Shown: positions 1-8,128 of the stretch, in pieces
How positions within the stretch are numbered: position 1 is the stretch's first letter
Layout: each line of letters begins with the position of its first letter
Assembly (NCBI RefSeq): GCF_001426905.1
Contig: NZ_LMFQ01000024.1
Span: forward strand, 1-55,591
DNA length: 55,591 nucleotides
Direction of reading: 5' to 3'
Source of the DNA: Caulobacter sp. Root1455
Lineage (GTDB): Bacteria > Pseudomonadota > Alphaproteobacteria > Caulobacterales > Caulobacteraceae
Program-made: the position numbers and the translations under genes
The notes under the pieces: model-generated
Databases searched by the model: none
What the model saw: only the letters and a program-made list of their open reading frames with translations
Told to the model about the DNA's origin: nothing

Positions 1-455
1 CCCCCGCCGACGAGCGCGCCCGCTCGACCGCACCCCAAGGCCGCGAAGGTCGCAGGCCTTAGCGCCCTCCCCATCGCCTCGAGATGGTCTGATTATGCGG
101 CAGCGCGAGAGAGGGAGGACAAGTCGATTTTCGACGTTGTTTTCGTTGGGGAAACACACCGGGAGCGATGGGGATAAGTTTTTGAACCCCTCCGGGGGAC
201 ATTTCCGCCTGGTGCATTGGCCTCTCGAAACCAACCGTCACATGCGACCAGCGACCCCAGGCGCCGGCCATCGATAGTGAACGAAGCCTGGCCGGGCGGA
301 GCGGCCGAGGTCAGGCGCAACCTCGGGGTCAGACAGCCGTTATGAACTCACGCGACCCATCCCGAGCCGTCGTCCTTTCACGTCTGTTTCGGCCTCGCGA
401 CCTCCCGGCCCCTGGCTTTCGCTCCGCGAGCCTCCGGTACCTCCGAAGGCTGACC
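1..455. other. left-edge intergenic region, no supported gene
   Basis: No gene can be supported here. The frame starting at base 3 is open from the window edge to a TAG at 60-62 and could be the last codons of a gene lying outside, but 19 codons are too few to judge. Bases 63-455 probably hold the promoter and leader of the sensor kinase. An ATG at 342 is in frame with that kinase, but the extra 38 residues are Arg/Ser/Pro rich and look like translated leader. Confidence 0.4.
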
Positions 456-1556
456 ATGCCTGCTCGAAACCCGACTTCCGAAGATGTGGCCCTGAGCCTG
501 ACCTTGGCGGTCGTGACCTCTTCGCCCGCGCCGCTGTTGCTGCTGGACGGCCAACTCACCGTCATCGCGGCGAGCACGTCGTTCTGCGAGGTCTTCGGCG
601 CCGATGCGGCGGAGCTGACGGGCCAACCGCTCTACGCTCTGGACGCGGGCGAATGGGACAGTCCGGCGCTGAGGTCCCTGATGACCGCGACCCTGGCCGG
701 TGAAGGGACCCCGGGCGCCCGCGACATCGATCTCGACCGGCCCCGGCGTCCGGTTCGCCACCTCATCGTTCAGGCCAGGCGGCTGACCTATCTGGATCTC
801 GAGCAGACGCGCATCCTCGTCGCGGTGTCGGACGTGACCGACATGCGCGCCGACGCCGTGTCGAAGGAAGACGCGCTGCATGAAAACAGCGTGCTGTTGC
901 AAGAGGTCCGGCGCCGGGTCGCCAACAGCCTGCAGATCATCGCCAGCGTCCTGCTGCAGAATGCGCGAAAGACTAGGTCGGACGAGACGCGCGGCCATCT
1001 CAAGGACGCCCACCATCGGGTGATGTCCGTCGCCGCCCTCGAACGGCTGCTGTCCACCTCCGAAGACGGCGACATCGAGGTGCAGGCCTATTTCAGGAAC
1101 CTTTGCGAAAACATCGCGACTTCGATGATCGGCGACGTCGACCAGATTTCATTGACCGTCGAGGGCGGTGAAGGGGTGGTCGACGCCAGGGTCTCGGTGA
1201 GCCTGGGTCTCATCGTCACGGAACTGGTCATCAACGCGCTGAAACACGCCTTTCCCGATGGGCGGTCCGGCAAGATCACGGTCGACTACAATTTCCATGG
1301 ACCCAACTGGGTCCTCTGCGTGCGCGACGACGGCGTCGGCATGTCGCTGGCGACGCCAAGGCGAACGGGTTTGGGCACGAACATCGTCAAGGCGCTGGCC
1401 GGACAGTTGAACGCCTCGGTCGAAGTAACGCCGGAGCATCCTGGGACCCAGGTTTCCATCAAGCATACCCAGATCGCCCTGGTGCAGGACGAGCCCGAAA
1501 CGGCCGGCGAGCCGCTCGCGGCGGCCCGTCCCAAGCCCAACGCGATCCGCGGCTGA
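456..1556 (+). CDS. HWE/HisKA_2-type sensor histidine kinase homologue lacking the phosphoacceptor His
   Basis: This is a 366-residue cytoplasmic PAS-like sensor joined to a HisKA_2 dimerisation region and an HATPase_c domain. The ATP-binding part looks intact: an N-box (TELVINALKHAF), a G1 motif (DDGVGM) and a G2 motif (TGLGTNIV). The dimerisation helix reads 'LLQEVRRRVANSLQ', where the family normally has 'EVxHRVxNSLQ'; residue 153 is Arg (CGC at 912-914) instead of the phosphorylated His. The ATG at 456 follows a purine-rich GAAGG and removes an unconvincing Arg-rich extension. A single-domain receiver follows 17 bp downstream in the same direction. I infer a non-canonical or inactive kinase, perhaps a partner or regulator of a true kinase of the same family. 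Confidence 0.85.
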   Translation: MPARNPTSEDVALSLTLAVVTSSPAPLLLLDGQLTVIAASTSFCEVFGADAAELTGQPLYALDAGEWDSPALRSLMTATLAGEGTPGARDIDLDRPRRPVRHLIVQARRLTYLDLEQTRILVAVSDVTDMRADAVSKEDALHENSVLLQEVRRRVANSLQIIASVLLQNARKTRSDETRGHLKDAHHRVMSVAALERLLSTSEDGDIEVQAYFRNLCENIATSMIGDVDQISLTVEGGEGVVDARVSVSLGLIVTELVINALKHAFPDGRSGKITVDYNFHGPNWVLCVRDDGVGMSLATPRRTGLGTNIVKALAGQLNASVEVTPEHPGTQVSIKHTQIALVQDEPETAGEPLAAARPKPNAIRG

Positions 1557-1573
1557 CCACGAGAGGAACGACC

Positions 1574-2032
1574 ATGACCGCGCGGCAAAACGGCAAGACA
1601 GACAAGACCCTGATGATCGTCGAGGACGAGGCGCTGGTGGCGATGATCCTGCGCGACGAGTTGCACGACGCGGGATACAAGGTCCTCGACCTGACGGACC
1701 GCCACGCCGAGGCGCTGGAAGTCGCCAAGGCTGAAAAGCCGGATCTGGCGCTGGTCAATATCAGGCTCGCGGGGCGCGACGACGGCATCGAACTCGCCGA
1801 ACATCTGAAGGCGCTGGGCATTCCGGTCCTGCTGATCAGCGGGCAGGTCAGCCGGGCCAGGTCGGCCAAGACCGTGGCGATCGGTTCGCTGCCCAAGCCC
1901 TATGACGCCGCCGACATGGTGCTCGCCGTGGCCTATCTCCTGGCGCGGCTGGGGGGCGACGCCTCGTTGCCGAGGCCCGAGCGGCTCGAAGTGTTCGACG
2001 ACGCCGGCTTCGGCCTCGCCCCGGCGGCCTAG
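1574..2032 (+). CDS. single-domain response regulator homologue with Asn at the phosphoacceptor position
   Basis: This is a 152-residue receiver domain with no output domain. The acidic pocket (E17, D18 in 'VEDEA'), the Ser/Thr switch (S89 in 'LLISGQ') and the conserved Lys (K108 in 'LPKPY') are all present. The phosphorylated Asp is replaced by Asn 62 ('LALVNIRLAG', AAT at 1757-1759). The gene follows the degenerate kinase by 17 bp with a good ribosome binding site (GAGAGGAACGACC before ATG), so the two are probably cotranscribed. Known pseudo-receivers work by constitutive protein binding, and that is the likely mode here. The stop codon overlaps that of the convergent gene on the other strand. 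Confidence 0.88.
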   Translation: MTARQNGKTDKTLMIVEDEALVAMILRDELHDAGYKVLDLTDRHAEALEVAKAEKPDLALVNIRLAGRDDGIELAEHLKALGIPVLLISGQVSRARSAKTVAIGSLPKPYDAADMVLAVAYLLARLGGDASLPRPERLEVFDDAGFGLAPAA

Positions 2033-2964
2033 GAACGCGGCGCGGGCTCTTGGTTCAAGGGCGAAGCCGCCTCCCCTTCCCGCTCCAGCCGTGCCCGCCA
2101 CTTGGCCTTCAGCGTGTGGGACGTGTCGCGCGAGCCGTCGTGGCTCCAGCCGGGCGGGCCGAAGATGTAGCCCAGGGCGTGGCGGGGATGACCGGCCACG
2201 TCCTTGGCCATGCCGACGAACTCGTGGAAGACGTTGGTGAACAGGTTGAAGCTGGCCAGGTTCTTGACCGTCCCGTAGCGGCAGGGCTCCTCGTCGACCT
2301 CGGGGATGAAGGTGCCGAACAGCCGGTCCCAGATGATCAGGATGCCGGCGTAGTTGGCGTCCAGATAGCGGGCGTTGCGGGCGTGGTGCACCCGGTGGTG
2401 CGACGGGGTGTTGAACACCGCCTCGAACCACTTGGGCATGCGCTTGATCGCCTCGGTGTGGATCCAGAACTGGTAGATCAGGCTGATCCCCTTCTGGATG
2501 GCCACCATGGCCGGCGGGAAGCCCAGGAACGACAGCGGCAGCCACAGCAGCCAGGTGCCGACCACTCCGCCCGTCCAGGTCTGCCGCAGCGCGGTCGACA
2601 GGTTGTAGTGGGTGGAGGTGTGGTGATTGACGTGACTGGCCCACCAGAACCGCCGCTCGTGGGCGATGCGGTGGAACCAGTAGTAGGTCAGGTCCTCGGC
2701 GAAGAACAGGATCACCCAGGCCCAGATCGCGGTCATCGGGATCGTGAAGATCCGGTGCTGCCACACCCAGACCGTGGCGGCGAAGATCGCCCCGCCCAGG
2801 ATGGCCCCGGCGATGCTGCTGCCCAGGCCCAGGGTCAGGGACATGGCGGTGTCCTTGGCCTCGTAGCGAGCGTCGGCCTTGCCCATCCGGGCCAGGACGA
2901 TCTCGAGGATGACGGCCAGCACGAAAAAGGGAATCGCTAGCTGGACGGGGTCGAAGGTCTTCAC
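2029..2964 (-). CDS. fatty acid hydroxylase / sterol desaturase family membrane protein
   Basis: This 311-residue multi-spanning membrane enzyme has the His clusters of the di-iron fatty acid hydroxylase family: 'HRIAHE', 'HVNHHTSTHYN', and later 'HRVHHARN'. Such enzymes hydroxylate or desaturate lipid substrates in the membrane; the substrate cannot be told from the sequence. The start chosen is the GTG at 2964, which overlaps the stop of the upstream gene (GTGA), as is usual for translationally coupled pairs. A longer in-frame reading from 3210 would only cover the neighbour's sequence in another frame. The C-terminal region is a charged cytoplasmic tail. Confidence 0.85.
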   Translation of the reverse strand: MKTFDPVQLAIPFFVLAVILEIVLARMGKADARYEAKDTAMSLTLGLGSSIAGAILGGAIFAATVWVWQHRIFTIPMTAIWAWVILFFAEDLTYYWFHRIAHERRFWWASHVNHHTSTHYNLSTALRQTWTGGVVGTWLLWLPLSFLGFPPAMVAIQKGISLIYQFWIHTEAIKRMPKWFEAVFNTPSHHRVHHARNARYLDANYAGILIIWDRLFGTFIPEVDEEPCRYGTVKNLASFNLFTNVFHEFVGMAKDVAGHPRHALGYIFGPPGWSHDGSRDTSHTLKAKWRARLEREGEAASPLNQEPAPRS

Positions 2965-3377
2965 GCGGCGGCCTCCCCGGAGACGAAGTTGGGGGAAACC
3001 AACTGCGGCGGCGGCCAGACGCCGTCCTTCAGGGCCAGGCGCGGCGCGCCGTCGGCGGTCTTCACGACGACGAAGCCGTTGTGGGTCTTGGCCGCCAGGG
3101 CCGCGCTCCAGGCCAGGTCGCGGGCCACGTAGCCGTCGCCCTTGCGCCAGGCGACCAGGGCCCGCTCGCCCGAGCGGGCGATCAGGCCCGCGCCGTCGGC
3201 GGCGATCCACAGGGTGTCGACGGGGTCGTCGGGAAACTCCTCGGCCAGCAGGGCGCGGGCGCTCCGCGCGCCGAGCGGCGGGGTCGGACGTGGAATCCGC
3301 GCCCAGGCCGCTATGGCCACCAGCAGGCTCACGGCCACGGCCGAGCCCAGCAGTTGAATCAACAGCGCCTTGTCCAA
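2961..3377 (-). CDS. small membrane-anchored hypothetical protein
   Basis: This 138-residue protein has one N-terminal membrane helix ('LLIQLLGSAVAVSLLVAIAA') followed by a soluble domain of about 110 residues with alternating beta strands. I do not recognise the family. The start chosen is TTG at 3377, because a strong GGGAGGA ribosome binding site lies about 8 bp upstream and no ATG or GTG is better placed. Its stop overlaps the start of the desaturase-type gene by 4 bp, so the two are very likely made together, and this protein may be an accessory subunit. The function is unknown. Confidence 0.65.
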   Translation of the reverse strand: MDKALLIQLLGSAVAVSLLVAIAAWARIPRPTPPLGARSARALLAEEFPDDPVDTLWIAADGAGLIARSGERALVAWRKGDGYVARDLAWSAALAAKTHNGFVVVKTADGAPRLALKDGVWPPPQLVSPNFVSGEAAA

Positions 3378-3556
3378 AGCGACGCTTCCTCCCGAAATCT
3401 TGACGCCAGCGTCACGCTCCGGGCTCCCAGCGTCAAGGGCGACGTGCGGTCGCGGCGCGGCGGGCGCCGGAATCGGCTTTACCCCTCCCAAGCCTGACCA
3501 TAGGTTCCAGGTAGAGTTGTCAAAGCGCGTTCCGCGCTTTTCGGGGGAAACTAACC

Positions 3557-4045
3557 ATGATGTTCGAGGCGCTTCGCAAGTACGCCCAGTTCGAAGGCCG
3601 CGCGCGACGGTCGGAATACTGGCTGTTCGTCTTGCTTCAGGTCCTGCTGATGTTTGGCTTCATGGTCCTTTTCGCCCTGGTCGGCGGGCTGGCGAGCGTG
3701 AGCGGCGCGAGCGCCGAAAGCGCCGCGAACAACCCTGCAATGAACGCCGCGGTCGGCCTGATCTGCCTGCTTTTCATCGTCGTCGGGCTGGGCCTGTTCA
3801 TTCCCAGCCTCGCGGTGAGCGTCCGGCGTCTTCACGACAGCGACAAGTCGGGATGGTGGCTGCTGCTGAGCTTCATTCCGTTCGGCGGCTTCGTGGTCTT
3901 TATCTTCACCCTGCTCGACGGTACGCCCGGCCCGAATCGCTACGGGGCCGATCCCAAGGGGCGCGAGGGCTATGGAAACGGGCCCGCGGTGGTGCACCAC
4001 CACCACTACGCGCCGGGCGTGGAACCCGCTCCGCCCGCCGTCTAG
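3557..4045 (+). CDS. DUF805 family inner-membrane protein (first copy)
   Basis: This 162-residue protein begins with the DUF805 signature 'KYAQFEGRARRSEYWLF', continues with three or four hydrophobic helices, and carries the conserved 'RRLHDSDKSGWWLL' segment and the 'GPNRYGADP' end motif. DUF805 proteins are small inner-membrane proteins of unknown function, similar to YhaH. The ATG at 3557 follows TCGGGGGAAACTAACC, a good ribosome binding site. A second member with the same motifs lies 169 bp downstream. The C-terminal tail has a run of His residues ('HHHHYA'), which is not typical of the family core. Confidence 0.9.
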   Translation: MMFEALRKYAQFEGRARRSEYWLFVLLQVLLMFGFMVLFALVGGLASVSGASAESAANNPAMNAAVGLICLLFIVVGLGLFIPSLAVSVRRLHDSDKSGWWLLLSFIPFGGFVVFIFTLLDGTPGPNRYGADPKGREGYGNGPAVVHHHHYAPGVEPAPPAV

Positions 4046-4071
4046 AATCCACGGCGATCGACAGAAAAAAG

Positions 4072-4100
4072 AATGGCGCGCCGTGATCGGCGCGCCATTT
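4072..4100 (+). terminator. hairpin between the two DUF805 genes
   Basis: An 11-bp perfect stem (AATGGCGCGCC with its complement) closes a 6-base loop 27 bp after the first DUF805 stop. It is preceded by a run of A and followed by a short T-rich stretch (ATTTGCGTCT). The T tail is weak, so it may only attenuate transcription into the second copy. Confidence 0.55.
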
Positions 4101-4214
4101 GCGTCTCGACCTTCGTCCGCGGCGCGAGGTCAGCCTTAGGTGTTTACGCCGCGCGATTTCCTGCCCAAGGTCTAGCGCCCTCCAGGAAGCGGGCGACTTT
4201 TCAGGGAGTTTCGG

Positions 4215-4634
4215 ATGTCGTTGATGTTCCAGCCGCTGAAGAAGTACGCGGAGTTCAACGGTCGCGCCCGTCGCTCGGAGTTCTGGCTGTTCGGCCTGTT
4301 CATCTTCCTCGTGGAGATCGTCTATTTCGTCCTTATGGGCGTGACCGGCAATCTCGAACCGACCGGCTACACCCAGATGAACGGCGTGGGCGTCGCGCTG
4401 GCCGGCCTGTTCTCGCTGTTCTGCCTGGGCATGCTGATTCCCGGCCTCGCCGTGACCTTCCGGCGCCTGCACGACACCAACCGCTCGGCCTGGTGGCTGC
4501 TGATCGGCCTGCTTCCCGTGATCGGCAGCCTGGTGCTGCTGGTCTTCTACCTGCTGCCCGGCACGACCGGCCCCAATCGGTTCGGGGCCGATCCGAAGGG
4601 CGCGGGCGAGGCCGCCGCCAGCGTCTTCAGCTAG
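4215..4634 (+). CDS. DUF805 family inner-membrane protein (second copy)
   Basis: This 139-residue paralogue of the upstream protein shares the order 'KYAEFNGRARRSEFWLF', membrane helices, 'RRLHDTNRSAWWLL' and 'GPNRFGADPKG'. The ATG at 4215 follows CAGGGAGTTTCGG. The tandem arrangement points to a local duplication. The first copy has a longer tail, and the loop between helices 1 and 2 differs, so the two may have diverged in role. The function of the family is not known. Confidence 0.9.
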   Translation: MSLMFQPLKKYAEFNGRARRSEFWLFGLFIFLVEIVYFVLMGVTGNLEPTGYTQMNGVGVALAGLFSLFCLGMLIPGLAVTFRRLHDTNRSAWWLLIGLLPVIGSLVLLVFYLLPGTTGPNRFGADPKGAGEAAASVFS

Positions 4635-4649
4635 CGCCGCCGAAAACCA

Positions 4650-4681
4650 AGACGCGCGCCCCCTCCACGAGGCGCGCGTCT
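4650..4681. terminator. bidirectional terminator hairpin
   Basis: An 11-bp GC-rich stem (AGACGCGCGCC with its complement) and a 10-base loop lie between convergent genes. A T-rich tail (CTCGTTCTGGTTCT) follows on the plus side and TTGGTTTTCGG on the minus side, so it could stop transcription from both directions. Confidence 0.65.
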
Positions 4682-4700
4682 CTCGTTCTGGTTCTCGAGC

Positions 4701-5234
4701 CTAGAACTTCCGGGCGTAGCCCACCGACACCACGTTGGCGTCGGCCGCGTCGTTGTCGCGGTATTGCTGACGCGTGTAGTCCAGGCGCACGCCGTTCTTG
4801 TCGTCGACCTTGTACTGGGCGCCGACGCCGTAGTTGACGCTGTCGGCGTCGAACTTGTTCTCGACCCCGGCCAGGGTCTGCTTGAACTGGCTGTTGCCGT
4901 AGCCGACCCGGCCGATCAGGTCGATGTTCGGGGTCACCGGCAGGAAGCCCACGCCATACACCGCGGCCTGGTGGGTCTGCTCGATGTTGGACCGGACGCC
5001 GGCCTGGTCGATATTGTCGTCCTTGACGCCGCCGGACAGCTCGCCCTCGACGCCGAAGTGCGGGGTCAGCCTGGCGCCCAGGCGGCCCTGCACCGCGCCG
5101 GTGTCGGCGCCCTCGGCGCGGGAGCCGGCATAGCCGAGGGTGCCGTAGACCCCCGTGTCCTGGGCGTGCGACAGGGCGGGAACGGCGGCGACCGAAAGGG
5201 CGGCCAGAGCGGCCGCCGACATGAGAGTTTTCAT
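4701..5234 (-). CDS. small outer-membrane beta-barrel protein
   Basis: This 177-residue precursor has a clear Sec signal peptide (MKTLMSAAALAALSVAAVPA, cleavage after SHA). The mature part alternates hydrophobic and polar residues and ends in Phe ('VSVGYARKF'), the usual C-terminal signal of outer-membrane barrels. The size fits an eight-stranded barrel of the OmpA/Omp25-like type. The ATG at 5234 is preceded by AAGGAGTACAACA, a strong ribosome binding site; longer readings upstream lack signal-peptide character. It is likely monocistronic, with a terminator at 4650-4681. The exact role is unknown. Confidence 0.85.
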   Translation of the reverse strand: MKTLMSAAALAALSVAAVPALSHAQDTGVYGTLGYAGSRAEGADTGAVQGRLGARLTPHFGVEGELSGGVKDDNIDQAGVRSNIEQTHQAAVYGVGFLPVTPNIDLIGRVGYGNSQFKQTLAGVENKFDADSVNYGVGAQYKVDDKNGVRLDYTRQQYRDNDAADANVVSVGYARKF

Positions 5235-5540
5235 TGTTGTACTCCTTGGTACTGGCGAGGCTGGGGGAGCGCCTCGGCCTGACCTGTAGCCTTGCCATGG
5301 GGCCGCCTTTGGACCCTGGCGGGCCCGTTTGAGGCCATTGCGTGTCGCGCTCGACACGTCCGTGGCGATTGTGGCGGCGCGGATTTGTTCCCCCTCCTCC
5401 GGCCGAAACCGGCGGGGTGTGGCTTCCCTGCCGCGCGGGGAAAGGTGACGCCCGCGTCAGGCGTGCTATTGATCGCGCAACACCGAAAGACACGCCCCCC
5501 ACCTTTGGGAGGGCGCGCCAGCGTCACTGGGACCGCCGCC
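5235..5540. other. divergent promoter region between barrel and ketoacyl synthase genes
   Basis: These 306 bp separate two divergent genes and should hold both promoters. I see no clear -35/-10 pair, operator or RNA hairpin. Frames open across it on both strands are Arg/Pro rich and look non-coding. Confidence 0.45.
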
Positions 5541-6656
5541 TTGCCTAAAGCCGTCATCGTCGCCACGGGGCTCTACACCCCGCCGTTCAGCGTTTCGAAC
5601 ACCGAGCTGGTCGAAGCCTTCAACGCCTATGTCGAGCGCTTCAACGCCGCCAACGCCGAGGCGATCGCCGCCGGCGAGGTCGTCGCGCTGGCCCCCTCCT
5701 CGCCCGAATTCATCGAGAAGGCCTCGGGCATCAAGGCCCGCTACATGATGAACAAGTCGGGGATCATCGACCCCGAGGTCATGCGCCCGATCCTGCCCGA
5801 GCGGCCCAACGAAGAGATCTCGATCCTGGCCGAGATGGCCGTCGAGGCCGCCAAACAGGCGATCGCCCGCTGGGGCAAGCCCGTCAGCGAGATCGGCGCG
5901 GTGATCTGCGCGGCCTCGAACATGCAGCGCGCCTATCCGGCCATGGCCATCGAGGTGCAGCAGGCCCTGGGCATCGAGGGCTTCGCCTTCGACATGAACG
6001 TCGCCTGCTCGTCGGCCACCTTCGGCATCAAGACGGCGGCCGACTTCATCGCCACCGGCAGCGCCAAGGCCGTGCTGATGGTCAATCCCGAGATCTGCTC
6101 GGGCCACCTGAACTTCACCGACCGCGACAGCCACTTCATCTTCGGCGACGTGGCCACGGCCGTGATCCTGGAGGAGGAAAGCCAAGCGAGCGGCGGCTGG
6201 GAGATCCTGGGCACGCGGCTGAAGACGCAGTTCTCCAACAACATCCGCAACAATTTCGGCTTCCTGAACCGCACGGCCCCCAAGGGGATCGGCGCCAAGG
6301 ACAAGCTGTTCGTGCAGGAAGGCCGCAAGGTGTTCCGCGAGGTGGTGCCGATGGTCAGCGAGATGATCGTCGAGCACGCCGGCGACATCGGCGTTGACCC
6401 GACCGGCCTCAAGCGCCTGTGGCTTCACCAGGCCAACATCAACATGAACGAGATGATCGGCCGCAAGGTGCTGGGCCGCGATCCCGAGCCTGGCGAGAAC
6501 GTGATCATCCTGGACACCTACGCCAACACCAGCTCGGCCGGCTCGATCATCGCCTTCCACACCGCCAACGACGACTTCGCGCCGGGCGAGACGGGCCTGA
6601 TCTGCAGTTTCGGAGCGGGCTATTCGGCGGGCACGGTGTTCGTTCGCAAGCGGTGA
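5541..6656 (+). CDS. beta-ketoacyl-ACP synthase III-like protein
   Basis: This thiolase-fold enzyme of about 371 residues is related to FabH. The catalytic triad is visible: Cys 156 in 'VACSSATFG', His in 'LWLHQANINM' and Asn in 'YANTSSAGS'. It is about 50 residues longer than E. coli FabH and resembles the longer Pseudomonas-type KAS III enzymes that condense medium-chain acyl-CoA with malonyl-ACP. The start is uncertain: TTG at 5541 begins 'PKAVIVATGLYTPP', where homology should begin, but has no strong ribosome binding site. An in-frame ATG at 5292 would add 83 improbable residues. It appears to be a single-gene unit. Confidence 0.82.
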   Translation: MPKAVIVATGLYTPPFSVSNTELVEAFNAYVERFNAANAEAIAAGEVVALAPSSPEFIEKASGIKARYMMNKSGIIDPEVMRPILPERPNEEISILAEMAVEAAKQAIARWGKPVSEIGAVICAASNMQRAYPAMAIEVQQALGIEGFAFDMNVACSSATFGIKTAADFIATGSAKAVLMVNPEICSGHLNFTDRDSHFIFGDVATAVILEEESQASGGWEILGTRLKTQFSNNIRNNFGFLNRTAPKGIGAKDKLFVQEGRKVFREVVPMVSEMIVEHAGDIGVDPTGLKRLWLHQANINMNEMIGRKVLGRDPEPGENVIILDTYANTSSAGSIIAFHTANDDFAPGETGLICSFGAGYSAGTVFVRKR

Positions 6657-6661
6657 TGCAC

Positions 6662-6766
6662 TGCGTCCTTCGAGGTTCGCCTACGGCTCACACCTCAGGA
6701 TGAGGAACTCAGAACAGAAAAGCTCCTCATCCTGAGGCGCCCGCGTAGCGGGCCTCGAAGGACGCA
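6662..6766. repeat. palindromic intergenic repeat (TGCGTCCTTCGAGG family)
   Basis: The outer arms TGCGTCCTTCGAGG (6662-6675) and CCTCGAAGGACGCA (6753-6766) are perfect inverted repeats. An inner pair (CCTCAGGATGAGGA against TCCTCATCCTGAGG) extends the fold. It sits between the convergent stops of the ketoacyl synthase and the M48 protease and could act as a terminator. The sequence has the character of dispersed alphaproteobacterial REP-type elements. Confidence 0.75.
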
Positions 6767-6772
6767 CCGCGT

Positions 6773-7957
6773 TTAGTGCGCCCCCTTCGGATGCGCCGCC
6801 TTCCAGTCCATCGCCCGGCGGATGCGGTTGCCCACGGCCGGGTGGTCGTAGAACAGCACCTCCTCGATCCGGCCGGGCGTCGCGGCGCGGTATTCGATGG
6901 TCTTGACCAGGGCCTTGGACAGGCCGTCCGGCTCGTTGAAGTGCTCCAGGCTGTAGCGGTCGGCGTCGCTTTCGGCGATGCGGATCAGGCTGTTGGTCAG
7001 GGGCGTTCCCAGCAGCGACAGCACCGCCAGGATCACGCTGAGCACCGGCAGGCCGGCCGGATCGGCCAGGCCCTTGACCGTGTCGGCGCCCATCAGGGCG
7101 GCGACCGGCGCGAACAGGCGGTCGACCAGGAAGAAGGCGATGACCGCCAGGACGCTCATCACGCCGGCGATCCACAGCGAATGATAGTGGGCGTAGTGAC
7201 CCATCTCGTGGCCGACGACGCCGCGCACCTCGGCCAGGTCGGCGCCCTGCTTGAACATGGTGTCGCTCATCGCCACCCGCGCCGAGCCGAACAGGCCCGA
7301 GACGTTGGCGGTGTAGGCGTTGGACTGCTTGGAGCCGTTGTAGACGAAGATCTTGTCGGCCGGGATGCCGTTGGCCTTGGCCATGGCGACCACCTGGTCG
7401 CGCACTGGTCCGGCCGGCGCGGGCGTGTAGTGGTTGAAGATCGGCTCGATATAGATCGGCGACAGCACCATCATGATGGTGATGAACACCGCCGTCAGCC
7501 CGCCGCTCCACAGCCACCAGGTGCGCGGCGTCTTGCGGATCAGGGCGTACAGCGCCGCCAGGAACAGGCCGAACGCCACCGCGCTGATCACGGTGCCGAT
7601 CGCCGCCTCGCCCAACCAGCCGACGAAAGCCTGGCTGGTCAGGCCGTACTGCTTCTGCCGCCACCAGCCGGAATAGGCCGCCCAGGGCAGGCTCAGGAGG
7701 CTGTCGACCAGCAGATAGACGACGCCGACCACCAGGCTGACCACCACCGGCCGGGGTTTGCGCCGCTCCAGCCGGCGACGCAGCCCGACCAGCACGCCGC
7801 TGCGCACGATCAGGAACGAGACCAGGACCGAGACCAGGAAACCCCACAGCAGCAGCCAGTGGCCGCCCTGGGTGTAGGCCGTGGCCTTGGCGTGGGCCTC
7901 GGGCGGCAGTTGCGCCAGATAGGCTGCGGTGGCGGCGGCCGGATCGAACAGAACCAC
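6773..7957 (-). CDS. M48 family membrane metalloprotease (Ste24/CAAX protease 1-like)
   Basis: This 394-residue multi-spanning membrane protease has the zinc motif HExxH in 'VVGHEMGHYAHYH' and the downstream Glu of the family in 'ESDADRYSLEH'. The middle 'DKIFVYNGSKQSNAYTANVSGLFGSARVAMSDT' region is typical of M48A (Ste24) proteins, so it probably degrades or trims membrane-associated peptides. The start chosen is GTG at 7957, because AGGGGG lies 6 bp upstream. An earlier GTG at 7981 is in frame but has no ribosome binding site. The gene ends just beside a palindromic repeat and is divergent from the amino-acid importer. Confidence 0.88.
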   Translation of the reverse strand: MVLFDPAAATAAYLAQLPPEAHAKATAYTQGGHWLLLWGFLVSVLVSFLIVRSGVLVGLRRRLERRKPRPVVVSLVVGVVYLLVDSLLSLPWAAYSGWWRQKQYGLTSQAFVGWLGEAAIGTVISAVAFGLFLAALYALIRKTPRTWWLWSGGLTAVFITIMMVLSPIYIEPIFNHYTPAPAGPVRDQVVAMAKANGIPADKIFVYNGSKQSNAYTANVSGLFGSARVAMSDTMFKQGADLAEVRGVVGHEMGHYAHYHSLWIAGVMSVLAVIAFFLVDRLFAPVAALMGADTVKGLADPAGLPVLSVILAVLSLLGTPLTNSLIRIAESDADRYSLEHFNEPDGLSKALVKTIEYRAATPGRIEEVLFYDHPAVGNRIRRAMDWKAAHPKGAH

Positions 7958-8128
7958 TAGAATCCCCCTGGCGAACTTCACGGCCTCGCAGGAAGCCAGA
8001 GCGGGAGCCCGCCGTCAGGTTAAATCGCGGTCAGGTTGGTCTTGGCGGGCCCTCGGCGACGCTTGCCTCTGGCGGCGGCGCGCGGGGCGTATAGAAATGC
8101 GCCGATGATTTTGTCTTCCGAGGCTCGC

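Noticed and set aside
1..177. Frame 1 open from the left edge to a TAA at 175-177
   Set aside because: It contains a few protein-like words but starts with a Pro/Ala run. There is no way to connect it to a gene outside the window.
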